DNA from: Clostridiales bacterium
GTDB lineage: Bacteria > Bacillota > Clostridia > Lachnospirales > JAQSXR01
Assembly (NCBI GenBank): GCA_029256575.1
Contig: JAQSXR010000017.1
Coordinates: 1 to 42,881 of the forward strand
Direction: 5' to 3'
Length of the DNA: 42,881 nt
How positions within the stretch are numbered: position 1 is the stretch's first letter; every line of letters starts with the position of its first letter. Under the pieces are notes generated by a model, which made no database searches, had not been told where the DNA came from, and saw nothing but the letters and a program-made list of their open reading frames with translations. The translations under genes were made by a program, and so were the position numbers. This document shows positions 34,331 to 42,840 of the stretch, piece after piece.

Positions 34331-35119
34331 ATGAAATCGTTAAAGGCAATTTTATGCCTAGTTCTTATTCTTTCACTAAGCATTTATTTGGTTGGTTGCT
34401 CACCCAAAAATATGGTGAAGGATATTATTGGTGATGAACTTGGAATTGATATTGATGATGATGGAAATGTTGAAATTAAAGATGATGATGGGAATGTAGT
34501 GTTTGGTAATGCAGAATGGGAAAAAGACACAATGCATGGCCTCAAAGCCCCAAAAGCAAAACTGGAGGGATCGATTATCTCAGATGATGGAGCAGTCTAT
34601 ACATTTGCAGAGATGTCAGAAAAAGATGCGAAGGCATATATAGAAATTATTAAGGATGAAGGATTTATATATAATACGTTTGAAATGGATGAAACTAATT
34701 TTACTGGAGCAAACGAAGAAGGATTAATTATTAGCTTTTATTTTGATAAAGAAACAGGTACTGGTTCTGTAATATCTAGCAAAGGTGAAATTCCGTCAAG
34801 TGATAGTATTAATTCAGGGACAGTGTTTGATACTGAAGGTGTAAAGTGGGATAGCAGTATAGTAGGTGGTATTCCTGATCCGGGAACTACGATAACTTCA
34901 TTTTCAACGGAATATGGTGCAGTATACTATTCTTTTGAGAACCTAGATGACTATGAACAATACGTAGATGAAATAAAAGACTGTGGATTTACTGTAGATG
35001 AATCCGAGGTTGTTCTTGATGATTTTTATATGTATACGGCCTATAATAACGAAGGAGATGACATTACATTTGCAGTATCTGATACAGGTTCTGCATTAAA
35101 CTATAGCAACAAGGAGTAA
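34331..35119 (+). CDS. Lipoprotein with two copies of a DUF6591-like domain
   Basis: I start at ATG 34331 (262 aa) with AAAGGGAGG upstream. The longer frame from 34244 has no site and no signal logic. The lipobox is LVGC in LSLSIYLVGCSPK. After an acidic Asp-rich stretch (DDDGNVEIKDDDGN) come two similar halves of about 90 residues. Each has the pattern W/D..x-P-x...G-A-V-Y-x-F-x-x-(M/L)-x..A/EY-x-x-x-(I/K)-x-x-x-GF, compare DAKAYIEIIKDEGF with DYEQYVDEIKDCGF. The domain occurs in clostridial surface lipoproteins; function is unknown. It is 26 nt upstream of a zinc-ribbon membrane protein and likely co-transcribed with it. Confidence 0.75.
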   Translation: MKSLKAILCLVLILSLSIYLVGCSPKNMVKDIIGDELGIDIDDDGNVEIKDDDGNVVFGNAEWEKDTMHGLKAPKAKLEGSIISDDGAVYTFAEMSEKDAKAYIEIIKDEGFIYNTFEMDETNFTGANEEGLIISFYFDKETGTGSVISSKGEIPSSDSINSGTVFDTEGVKWDSSIVGGIPDPGTTITSFSTEYGAVYYSFENLDDYEQYVDEIKDCGFTVDESEVVLDDFYMYTAYNNEGDDITFAVSDTGSALNYSNKE

Positions 35120-35145
35120 AATATAATAAGGGGGAATTTATTAAT

Positions 35146-35844
35146 ATGTTCTGTAATAATTGTGGAAAAGAATTAAAGGATGACGCAAAATTCTGTGATG
35201 GGTGTGGAAGGTCAACAGAACCTCAAAACAATCCTCAACCAGTGCCAACACAAAATGTACCACCTCAACCAGTACCAACACAAAATGTACCACCTCAACC
35301 AGTACCACCTCAACCAGTACCAGCACAATCAGTACTACCTCAAAACCAACAACAGGCACCTGCACAAAACGTTCCGCCTCAATATGGTCAACCTCAATAT
35401 AGTCAACCTCAATATAGTCAACCTCAATATGTACCACCTCAATACGGCCAACAGCAATATGGGCAACAACAAAATACGCAACAACAATATCCTCAACCAC
35501 CATATAAACCAGTTCAAGGCAATGAACAAGAAAACAAAGTAATTTTTATTCTTGCATATTTAGGAATACTTTTTTTCCTTCCACTTGTATCATGTCCTAA
35601 CTCTAAAATTGGTCGCTTTCATGCGAACCAAGGACTTGTACTTCTTATCACTTCAATAGTTGGTCAGATTGTATTAACAATAATCTCTTCAATTGTGTCT
35701 TGGAGGTTATGGGCTGTAATGTCAATGTTATATACAATATGGGGCATAGTTATATTTGTTTTAGTAATAATTGGAATGATAAATGCTAATAAAAACGAAC
35801 TAAAACCTCTACCTGTTATTGGTGGAATAAAATTAATTAAATAA
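35146..35844 (+). CDS. Zinc-ribbon, Pro/Gln-rich, DUF4870-like membrane protein
   Basis: The 232-aa protein has three parts. An N-terminal zinc ribbon MFCNNCGKELKDDAKFCDGCG (two CxxC pairs) comes first. A low-complexity region of about 95 residues rich in Pro/Gln/Tyr follows, with tandem QPVPTQNVPP and YGQPQYSQPQ repeats. The C-terminal membrane part (residues 128-232) has three helices and the FHANQGL motif typical of DUF4870/TMEM-like proteins. The repeats make this a size-variable region at DNA level (about 30-bp units near 35247-35330). The ribosome-binding site is GGGGGAA. Function is unknown; the layout suggests a membrane protein with cytosolic metal-binding and sticky domains. Confidence 0.8.
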   Translation: MFCNNCGKELKDDAKFCDGCGRSTEPQNNPQPVPTQNVPPQPVPTQNVPPQPVPPQPVPAQSVLPQNQQQAPAQNVPPQYGQPQYSQPQYSQPQYVPPQYGQQQYGQQQNTQQQYPQPPYKPVQGNEQENKVIFILAYLGILFFLPLVSCPNSKIGRFHANQGLVLLITSIVGQIVLTIISSIVSWRLWAVMSMLYTIWGIVIFVLVIIGMINANKNELKPLPVIGGIKLIK

Positions 35845-35918
35845 TAAGCTAATAAAATAAGAAATTATTAAAATCTTAAAAGAAATTATTCTAACAATCA
35901 AATTGGTAAAAATTATTT

Positions 35919-35949
35919 ATCCCACCTTTTTATATCAGGTGGGATTTTT
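35919..35949 (+). terminator. Terminator after the zinc-ribbon gene
   Basis: A 9-bp perfect stem ATCCCACCT/AGGTGGGAT with a 9-nt loop and T5. The remainder of 35845-36177 holds only this and the promoter at 36056-36084. Confidence 0.85.
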
Positions 35950-36055
35950 GTATAACTAATATTAAATACCAATGAATGGTCTATAATATAAACATAAATA
36001 ATCAACTATATAAATGGAAATTAAGCTTCGTCATTAAAAGTTCACAATATACTAC

Positions 36056-36084
36056 TTGAATAAATGTACTGAATGTTGCATAAT
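36056..36084 (+). promoter_or_regulatory. Promoter of the MacB-like ABC gene
   Basis: TTGAAT (36056-36061) and CATAAT (36079-36084) are 17 bp apart, 93 bp before the ATG. A small CGTTA/TAACG inverted repeat near the ribosome-binding site could be regulatory. Confidence 0.5.
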
Positions 36085-36177
36085 CATCTTTAAAAGAAAA
36101 AGTTTCCATGTTTTAAAATAAAATTTCAAAACTTGATATAGTAAGCGTTATTTTTAACGTAAAGAAAGGGAATCAAA

Positions 36178-38499
36178 ATGTTAGAATTAAAAAATATTAA
36201 AAAGACCTATAAAATTGGCGAGACAATTACGAAAGCACTCGACGATATATCGGTTGCATTTAGACATAGTGAATTTGTAGCAATTTTAGGTATGAGTGGT
36301 TCAGGTAAAACAACATGCTTGAACGTAGTTGGTGGGTTAGACAGATATGATTCTGGAGATATGATAATTAACGGAAAATCTACAAAATCCTTTAGAGAAG
36401 AGGACTGGGACGCCTACAGAAATAATTCGATTGGTTTTATTTTTCAAAGTTATAATTTAATTACTCATTTGGGAATTATTGAAAATGTTGAATTAGGTAT
36501 GACATTAAGTGGAGTTTCTGCTGAAGTAAAGCATAGAAAAGCATTAGAAGCACTTGAAAAGGTTGGATTGAAAGAACACCTTGGCAAAAAACCAAATCAG
36601 CTATCTGGAGGTCAGATGCAGAGAGTTGCGATTGCGAGAGCATTGGTAAATGATCCTGATATTATTCTAGCAGATGAGCCTACGGGTGCTCTCGATACTG
36701 AGACTAGTGTACAGATTATGGATTTAATTCGTGAAGTCGCAAAAGATAAATTAGTTATTATGGTAACTCATAATCCAGATTTAGCGAAAGAATATTCAGA
36801 TAGAATAGTTGAATTTAGAGATGGTAAAATAGTCAATGATACCAATCCACATATTGAGAAACCAAAAGAGGATAATTTTAAATTAAAGAAAACGAGTATG
36901 AGTTTCTTTACTGCATTAAAATTGTCAGCGAATAATATCAAAACCAAAAAAGGCAGAACAGCTTTAACAGCTTTTGCATCTAGTATCGGAATTATCGGCA
37001 TTGGTCTTATCTTAGCTTTATCCGGCGGTTTTCAAATTCAAATTGATAAATTTCAGACGGAAAGCTTATCTAACTTTCCAATATTGATAACACAGACAAC
37101 AATCCAGGCAGATATGGGTCAGATGAGAGAACAAAGAAATGATATGATGGGACTCACAGAAGACAAAACTAAATATCCTGATGTTTCGGTTGTATATCCA
37201 TACAAAGTTGAAGATGTAAGCATTCAACATACGAATATTTTTACGGATGATTATATGGAATATATCGATAAAATAGATGGTAAAATTGCATCATATGTAG
37301 GATACACAAGAATGGTTGGTTTGAATTTGATGAACCGAGTGGATGGTGTTGCTCAACCAGTTCAAACTTCTGCAATTAAGTTTAGTGCTTATCCAACAGC
37401 TCTTAAAAATCCTGCATCAAATAATAAAGAAGTTTCTTATTTAGAGTCAAATTTTGATTTGTTAGAAGGAGAATTTCCAACGAACAAAAGTGAATTAGTT
37501 TTGATAGTAGATAATAAAAATAGAGTACAAGAAACAGTTCTTGAAGCACTTGGATATGATATTTCGAGTGAAGAAGTTAAGTTTGAAGATATTATAGGAA
37601 CTCCACTAAAGGCCATATTGAATAATAATTTTTATGTAGATACGCAATTGGGTGTTTATACTAGAAATACGGATTATGAAGCAATGTATGAAAACGGAAA
37701 TAATCTTGACCTAAAAATAGTCGGAATTATTAGACAAAAAGAAGATGTTAAGATTTCAATGCTTATGGACGGAATTGCATATTCAGATGCTCTAGCAGAG
37801 TATATTATTGAAGATGCAATGAATTCTGATATAGTAATTGCTCAAAAAGATGTGGATTATAATATCTTAACAAATGAAGTTGTTGATAAAGTTGCAAAGG
37901 ATAGTGTGTTATCATACTTAGGTGGGAATGTAACACCTTATATGATTACAATCTATCCAATCGATTTTGAATCAAAAGATGAAGTAACGAAATATTTAGA
38001 TGAATTCAATAATCAACAAGCAAATGATGAAGATAAAATATTGTATACAGATATGGGAGAAATGATCACTAGTTTGAGTGGTGGTATTATGGATGGGGTT
38101 ACTATGGTACTTATTGCATTTGCTGCAACATCTTTAATTGTTTCTCTAATAATGATATCAATAATTACCTATACTTCTGTCCTAGAAAGAACAAAAGAAA
38201 TTGGTATATTAAAGGCACTAGGTGCAAGAAAGAAGGATATAACACGAGTATTTGATGCAGAAACATTTATACTTGGTGTATTTTCAGGGTTACTTGGAAT
38301 CGGAATTGCTTATTTATTAACTTTCCCAATTAATTCAGTTATCTATAGCGCTACAGACCTTAAAAATGTAGCTCAATTAAAACTTAACTATGCTGTTTCT
38401 TTGATTGCAATTAGTACGATCCTTACTATGCTCGGTGGACATATTCCAGCAAAAATGGCAGCAAAGAAAGATGCGGTAGAAGCATTAAGAGCGGAATAA
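36178..38499 (+). CDS. MacB-like ABC transporter, ATPase-permease fusion
   Basis: The 773-aa protein joins an ATPase to an FtsX/MacB permease. The ATPase has Walker A GMSGSGKTT (near 38-46), LSGGQMQRVAIARAL, Walker B IILADEPTGALD and the H-loop in VTHN. One membrane helix follows near residue 265 (ASSIGIIGIGLILALSGG). A large extracytoplasmic domain spans about 290-640, and three helices lie near 650-755, with the conserved ERTKEIGILKALGARKKDI. MacB-type proteins use ATP to drive movement of periplasmic or surface substrates (peptides, lipoproteins, antimicrobials) rather than classic transport. GAAAGGGA precedes the ATG. It is monocistronic, with no adaptor or two-component genes beside it. 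Confidence 0.9.
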   Translation: MLELKNIKKTYKIGETITKALDDISVAFRHSEFVAILGMSGSGKTTCLNVVGGLDRYDSGDMIINGKSTKSFREEDWDAYRNNSIGFIFQSYNLITHLGIIENVELGMTLSGVSAEVKHRKALEALEKVGLKEHLGKKPNQLSGGQMQRVAIARALVNDPDIILADEPTGALDTETSVQIMDLIREVAKDKLVIMVTHNPDLAKEYSDRIVEFRDGKIVNDTNPHIEKPKEDNFKLKKTSMSFFTALKLSANNIKTKKGRTALTAFASSIGIIGIGLILALSGGFQIQIDKFQTESLSNFPILITQTTIQADMGQMREQRNDMMGLTEDKTKYPDVSVVYPYKVEDVSIQHTNIFTDDYMEYIDKIDGKIASYVGYTRMVGLNLMNRVDGVAQPVQTSAIKFSAYPTALKNPASNNKEVSYLESNFDLLEGEFPTNKSELVLIVDNKNRVQETVLEALGYDISSEEVKFEDIIGTPLKAILNNNFYVDTQLGVYTRNTDYEAMYENGNNLDLKIVGIIRQKEDVKISMLMDGIAYSDALAEYIIEDAMNSDIVIAQKDVDYNILTNEVVDKVAKDSVLSYLGGNVTPYMITIYPIDFESKDEVTKYLDEFNNQQANDEDKILYTDMGEMITSLSGGIMDGVTMVLIAFAATSLIVSLIMISIITYTSVLERTKEIGILKALGARKKDITRVFDAETFILGVFSGLLGIGIAYLLTFPINSVIYSATDLKNVAQLKLNYAVSLIAISTILTMLGGHIPAKMAAKKDAVEALRAE

Positions 38500-38504
38500 A
38501 AAAT

Positions 38505-38540
38505 TAATAAAAATAATAAAAATAATAAAAATAATAAAAA
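38505..38540. repeat. 9-bp tandem repeat (TAATAAAAA)4
   Basis: Four perfect copies lie between the stop codon of the ABC fusion gene and its terminator. Confidence 0.9.
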
Positions 38541-38546
38541 TAGAGT

Positions 38547-38590
38547 AAAAAAAAGCCCTAACAAGATGAATTCATGTTGTTAGGGCTTCT
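38547..38590. terminator. Terminator of the ABC fusion gene, stronger on the minus strand
   Basis: AGCCCTAACAA (38554-38564) pairs with TTGTTAGGGCT (38577-38587), with an inner self-complementary ATGAATTCAT. On the plus strand the tail is TTCTCTAAT; on the minus strand it is a clean T8, although no minus-strand gene is present to its right. Confidence 0.75.
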
Positions 38591-38772
38591 CTAATCTATT
38601 TTTTATAAGGGAGTGTAATATCATTATATCAGACATTAGTGAAGGATGTGTTAATATTATGTGTCCAATTGGTGTACTTGCCAGTTGTATTATTTAATAA
38701 AGTCATCTACATGAGTGTAATAAACTATAATTTGCATGCACCCTGTTATTTAGGTTAAAGGTAGAGGGTAGT

Positions 38773-38800
38773 ATTTATTTATTTATTTATTTATTTATTT
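38773..38800. repeat. Tetranucleotide microsatellite (ATTT)7
   Basis: Seven perfect ATTT units, the reverse complement of the AAAT repeat at 5541-5587. It lies in the 484-nt gap 38500-38983 before the APH-like gene. Apart from the repeats and terminator I see no gene in that gap. Confidence 0.95.
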
Positions 38801-38983
38801 TCAAATATTCTGTATCTGATATATTAGATGATAACATTTGGTAATTTATCTCAAAATATGATAAAATACTCTATAGGTTTTAGAACAAGCCTTTTAATTA
38901 AATTAAAATATTGAATAAATTAACTTTAGTAATAGACGTTGTTAGGGAGAATAAATAATTACAAAAATAAAGGATGGTACATT

Positions 38984-39826
38984 ATGACAGATAGCTTAAT
39001 AAAGAGTGACATACATAGGCAAGAACTAGGACTTATGATAGGGCAAGGAAATACAGCAGAAATTTATCAATATGGTACGAATAAGATATTAAAGTTATAT
39101 CGAAAAGGACTCCCAGAAGCATTTTGTAAAAATGAATTCGAAATAACGAAAAATATTTATGACTTATTAGGATTATGTCCAAATGCATTTGATGTTATAG
39201 AAGTTGATGGTAGAGTAGGGGCGATCTATGAAAAAATTGACGGTCAGACAATGCTAAAGTCAATGTTATCAAGGGTATGGAGCATACGTAAACAATCAAA
39301 ATTACTAGCACATTATCATGAATCAATCCAGAAACCAATAGAATTTGAGATTCCAACTGTAAAGGACAAGCTTAAGTATGATATCGAAAGTGTGAACGAA
39401 CTATCAGAAGTTGAGAAGAAAAAGTTATTTCATTATATCGACAATCTTCCTGATGGAAATATTTTATGTCATTTTGATTTTCATCCGGATAATATTCTTA
39501 TGTCAAAAGAAAGGGTTGTTATAATTGATTGGATGACTGCTTGTAAAGGAAATGCATTAGCAGATGTTGCACGAACTAGTATTATGCTAAAATACGGTAG
39601 TATTCAAATCAAATCAGCGTTTGTCAAAATGATAATAAATAAATTTCGAAAAAAAATATACCAACATTACATTGCTGAATATATAAAGAACACAAATTGC
39701 AACTTTCGTGATATAGAAAAATGGGAAGTTCCAATTGCAGCAGCACGCTTGTGTGAATGGATACCAGAAGATGAGAAGAAAAAATTATTAAGTATTGTAC
39801 AAGAATTCATAAAAGTTCAACTTTAG
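38984..39826 (+). CDS. APH-family phosphotransferase (aminoglycoside/choline kinase-like)
   Basis: I start at ATG 38984 (280 aa) with AAAGGATG upstream. The frame extends to a TTG at 38939 without a suitable site. Kinase motifs: a nucleotide loop MIGQGNTAEIYQY (18-30), Lys37 in ILKLY, catalytic HFDFHPDN (Asp165, Asn170), and the metal-binding Asp182 in VVIIDW. This is the APH fold shared by aminoglycoside phosphotransferases, choline kinases and fructosamine kinases. Nothing in the sequence marks it as a resistance gene; small-molecule kinase is the safe call. It is a single gene. Confidence 0.85.
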   Translation: MTDSLIKSDIHRQELGLMIGQGNTAEIYQYGTNKILKLYRKGLPEAFCKNEFEITKNIYDLLGLCPNAFDVIEVDGRVGAIYEKIDGQTMLKSMLSRVWSIRKQSKLLAHYHESIQKPIEFEIPTVKDKLKYDIESVNELSEVEKKKLFHYIDNLPDGNILCHFDFHPDNILMSKERVVIIDWMTACKGNALADVARTSIMLKYGSIQIKSAFVKMIINKFRKKIYQHYIAEYIKNTNCNFRDIEKWEVPIAAARLCEWIPEDEKKKLLSIVQEFIKVQL

Positions 39827-39854
39827 TCTTCCAAAAAAACGGTTTATTTTTTTC

Positions 39855-39883
39855 TTGATATTATATTAACGCTGTACTATAAT
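39855..39883 (+). promoter_or_regulatory. Near-consensus promoter of the ABC uptake operon
   Basis: TTGATA (39855-39860) and TATAAT (39878-39883) are 17 bp apart, 29 bp before the start codon. The leader is too short for a T-box. Confidence 0.75.
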
Positions 39884-39912
39884 AAAGAAAATGAGCTTTT
39901 GGAGGAAAAATT

Positions 39913-40902
39913 ATGCGTATTAAGAAAATTATGAGTTTATTATTAATAGCAATATTAGTAGTAGCAAGCGTTAGCGGATGTAAAAAGGAAAGTAATGACA
40001 AATATAAGATAGGTGTAATTCAAATTGTAGAACATCCATCTTTAAATACAATAAGAGATAGTTTCTCAGCTCAAATGAAAGAACTTGGTTTTATTGATGG
40101 GGAAAATAGTGAATTCGAATACAAGGATGCACAAAATGATATGACTACAGCCATTTCAATAATTCAAAGTTTTGAAGCAGATGAAAAAGATATAATTATT
40201 GCAATCACTACTCCTGCAGCACAAGCGGCAGCGCCAGCTAGTGAAAATATACCAGTAGTATTCTCTGCAGTTACTGATCCAGTTGGACCAGGGTTTGTAG
40301 ATTCACTAGAGAGTACGGGCAAGAATATGACAGGAACTTCAGATGCACTTGATATCGATAAAATTCTTGATTTAGCATTAACGTTAACACCAAATATTAA
40401 GAAGTTAGGTTATATCTATAATTCAGGAGAACCAAATTCCGTATCTTGCCTTGAAACTGTAAACGAATATGCAGCAGCGAATGGAATTGAAGTGGTAGCC
40501 TCAGCTATAACAAACTCTTCTGAACTTCAACAAGCTTCTCAAGTATTGGTAACAAAAGTAGATGCAATATTTACTCCAAATGACAATACGGTTGCTTTAG
40601 GAATGCAGATATTAGCAAAAGTAGCCAAGGATGCCAAGATTCCAGTATATGTAGGAGCTGATTCAATGGTTGCAGATGGTGGATTTGCAACAGTTGGAAT
40701 TGAATACACTGATTTAGGAAAAGAAACTGCTAATATGGCAGCAAAGATTCTAAAAGGTGAAGCAAAGGCAAGTGAGATTCCAGTTAAAGTATTCAATGAA
40801 GATTTAAGCACATATATTAACCCAGTTACAGCCCAAGCAATAGGTGTTACAATTCCGGACAGTATTTTAAATGGTGACAAAACAAAGTTACTTGGCGAAT
40901 AA
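39913..40902 (+). CDS. ABC substrate-binding lipoprotein (ABC_sub_bind, TrpX-like)
   Basis: The 329-aa protein has a lipoprotein signal (VVASVSGCKKE; Cys near residue 23), then an ABC_sub_bind (Pfam 04392) fold: IGVIQIVEHPSLN, ITTPAAQAA, VFSAVTDPVGPG, GYIYNSGEPNS, FTPNDNTV. This binding-protein family, with a LivH-like permease and an LLDEH ATPase, is known as the TrpXYZ-type system and is often linked to tryptophan or tyrosine uptake through T-box leaders. No T-box is present here, so the substrate is open. AGGAGG-like GGAGGAAAA precedes the ATG. A hairpin terminator follows before the permease gene. Confidence 0.88.
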   Translation: MRIKKIMSLLLIAILVVASVSGCKKESNDKYKIGVIQIVEHPSLNTIRDSFSAQMKELGFIDGENSEFEYKDAQNDMTTAISIIQSFEADEKDIIIAITTPAAQAAAPASENIPVVFSAVTDPVGPGFVDSLESTGKNMTGTSDALDIDKILDLALTLTPNIKKLGYIYNSGEPNSVSCLETVNEYAAANGIEVVASAITNSSELQQASQVLVTKVDAIFTPNDNTVALGMQILAKVAKDAKIPVYVGADSMVADGGFATVGIEYTDLGKETANMAAKILKGEAKASEIPVKVFNEDLSTYINPVTAQAIGVTIPDSILNGDKTKLLGE

Positions 40903-40936
40903 TCAAATTCCGATAGCATGTTTTATTCAAGAGGAT

Positions 40937-40965
40937 CTGTCTCAATTATAGAGACAGTTCTTTTT
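40937..40965 (+). terminator. Intra-operon hairpin between binding protein and permease
   Basis: CTGTCTC/GAGACAG, a 7-bp perfect stem with a 7-nt loop, then TTCTTTTTG. It likely attenuates transcription so that the binding protein is made in excess of the membrane parts, a common arrangement in ABC importers. Confidence 0.75.
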
Positions 40966-41044
40966 GTCTAAATAGAGAAATAATGTTATTATTTGAATAA
41001 ACGAACTAATTACATGATAAAATAATTGTTTAGGAGGAGTGTAT

Positions 41045-41929
41045 ATGAGCATACCTGTTGCAATAGGAGCATTAGAATTAGGACTTATACTTGCTATAAT
41101 GGGAGTTGGTATTTTTATATCGTTTCGAATACTTAACATTCCAGATTTAACGATAGATGGTAGTTTTACACTTGGAGCAGCTGTTTCTGCAATATTTACA
41201 TATAGTGGTCATCCATTAATCGGAATTGGAGCTGCTATCCTGGCAGGGGCATCAGCGGGAGGGGTAACAGCGCTTTTACAAACGAAGTTAAAGATTCAAC
41301 CTATCCTTGCAGGTATCTTAACAATGACAGCATTATATACCATTAACTTAAGAGTAATGAATAAAAAACCAAATATTTCTTTATATCAAAAGAAAAATAT
41401 TTTTACTCCATTTGAGAATATATTGCATGAGGACATTAGATACATTATTGTGATAGGAGCTATACTACTTTTTATTTCAATCATTGTTTTCTTGTTTTTA
41501 AAATTACAAATTGGGGTAGCAATTAGAGCTACAGGTGATAATGAGGCAATGGTTAGAGCTTCTTCCATTAATACGGATGTTATGAAATTATTAGGTCTTG
41601 CAATCGCGAATGGGTTGGTAGCATTGTCTGGTGGGATAATGGCCCAATATGCAGTATCTGGTGATATAAATATGGGAAATGGTATGATGGTAATCGGTCT
41701 CGCTTCAATAATAATTGGAGAGGCAATACTTGGTAGAAAATCAATTTTACGAGGATTGTTGGCTGCAATAATAGGTGCAATTGTATACAGATTTATCGTA
41801 GCATATGCATTAGGGCGAGGGATGGAATCAATTGATTTTAAACTTTTCTCAGCAGTTATAGTAGCGATTGCAATTTCAATTCCTGCATTAAAAACATATT
41901 TTATGAAGAGGAGGAGTCGCAATGCTTAG
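41045..41929 (+). CDS. ABC importer permease (LivH/TrpY-like)
   Basis: I start at ATG 41045 (294 aa), because AGGAGG at 41032-41037 is correctly spaced for it and too close to GTG 41039. It has about eight hydrophobic segments and the family motifs FRILNIPDLTIDGSFTLGAAV and IRATGDNEAMVRASSI, the latter being the cytosolic coupling loop of branched-chain-type permeases. It partners the binding protein upstream and the ATPase, whose gene overlaps its last 8 nt. Confidence 0.9.
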   Translation: MSIPVAIGALELGLILAIMGVGIFISFRILNIPDLTIDGSFTLGAAVSAIFTYSGHPLIGIGAAILAGASAGGVTALLQTKLKIQPILAGILTMTALYTINLRVMNKKPNISLYQKKNIFTPFENILHEDIRYIIVIGAILLFISIIVFLFLKLQIGVAIRATGDNEAMVRASSINTDVMKLLGLAIANGLVALSGGIMAQYAVSGDINMGNGMMVIGLASIIIGEAILGRKSILRGLLAAIIGAIVYRFIVAYALGRGMESIDFKLFSAVIVAIAISIPALKTYFMKRRSRNA

Positions 41930-42710
41930 AGTTGAAAATGCAAGCATAACTTTTAATAGAAATACAGTAAATGAACGGAAAGCACTTGATAATATAAGCA
42001 TTCATTTGGAAAAAGGTGATTTTGTAACAGTAATAGGATCAAATGGAGCAGGTAAATCAACTCTTCTTAATGCTGTTTGTGGAACCTATGATTTAGATAA
42101 AGGGCAGATATTAATTGATGGAATAGATGTTACAAGACAAAGAGAATATAAAAGAGCAAAACATATTGGAAGATTATTTCAAGACCCACTACGAGGAACT
42201 GCTCCGAGTATGACGATCGAGGAAAATATAGGATTAGCATATAGTAGAGGGAAAAAACATTTTTTTTCATTGGGAGTTTCAACTGCTGATGAAAGGTTAT
42301 TTCGAGAAAAACTTAGCGAGCTTGGATTAGGTCTTGAAGATAGGCTCAAAACACCAGTAGGATTACTTTCCGGAGGGCAAAGACAAGCACTAACATTGCT
42401 TATGGCAACTATAGTTACACCTTCGTTACTACTTTTAGATGAGCATACAGCTGCTTTAGATCCAAACACTGCAGAAAAAGTAATGGAAATAACGGATAAA
42501 ATAATTAAAGAGCATAAAATTACGACTTTGATGATAACTCATAATATCAAGAATGCGTTGGAGTATGGAAATAAAACAGCTGTATTAAGTCAGGGAAAGT
42601 TATTATTAGAATTGCATGAAAATGAGCGTAAAGATATGTCCATTGAGAAATTAATGAAACTATATGCTTCGTCAACCACAGATACTTTAACGGATAAAAT
42701 GATACTTTAA
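41922..42710 (+). CDS. ABC importer ATP-binding protein (TrpZ-like)
   Basis: The 262-aa ATPase has Walker A GSNGAGKST (39-47), signature LSGGQRQ (149-155), Walker B LLLLDEH (169-175) and the H-loop in MITHN. His instead of Pro after the Walker B Glu (DEHTAALDP) is characteristic of this importer subfamily. It overlaps the permease gene by 8 nt, so they are translationally coupled. GAGGAG precedes the ATG. It is the last gene of the three-gene importer operon. The 72 nt between its stop and the insertion sequence hold no clear terminator. Confidence 0.9.
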   Translation: MLRVENASITFNRNTVNERKALDNISIHLEKGDFVTVIGSNGAGKSTLLNAVCGTYDLDKGQILIDGIDVTRQREYKRAKHIGRLFQDPLRGTAPSMTIEENIGLAYSRGKKHFFSLGVSTADERLFREKLSELGLGLEDRLKTPVGLLSGGQRQALTLLMATIVTPSLLLLDEHTAALDPNTAEKVMEITDKIIKEHKITTLMITHNIKNALEYGNKTAVLSQGKLLLELHENERKDMSIEKLMKLYASSTTDTLTDKMIL

Positions 42711-42787
42711 GAATTATAAGCTTTACCTATGAGCTATAGCAACAATATATGTCATAATTAATAATAGAAGCCATAACTATCATGAAC

Positions 42788-42840
42788 TGACCCCAATAAG
42801 TTAGACCTAAAAAATCTAACTTATTGGAGGTCAGTTTTTT
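42788..42840 (+). promoter_or_regulatory. Hairpin in the IS leader that hides the ribosome-binding site
   Basis: 18 bp of 42788-42805 pair with 42815-42833 (one bulged A) around a 9-nt loop. The right arm contains the GGAGG ribosome-binding site, and T6 follows directly before the ATG. In transcripts entering from outside the element, the hairpin could both terminate transcription and block translation. Confidence 0.7.

Noticed and set aside
38659-38697. 12-residue frame MCPIGVLASCII after a GAAGGATG-like site
   Set aside because: It looks like a short two-Cys peptide, but there is no processing or export gene beside it and such frames arise by chance in AT-rich DNA.
38984-39826. Aminoglycoside resistance gene
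   Set aside because: The fold is APH-like, but there is no signature of a known resistance subfamily and no mobile context at the gene itself.
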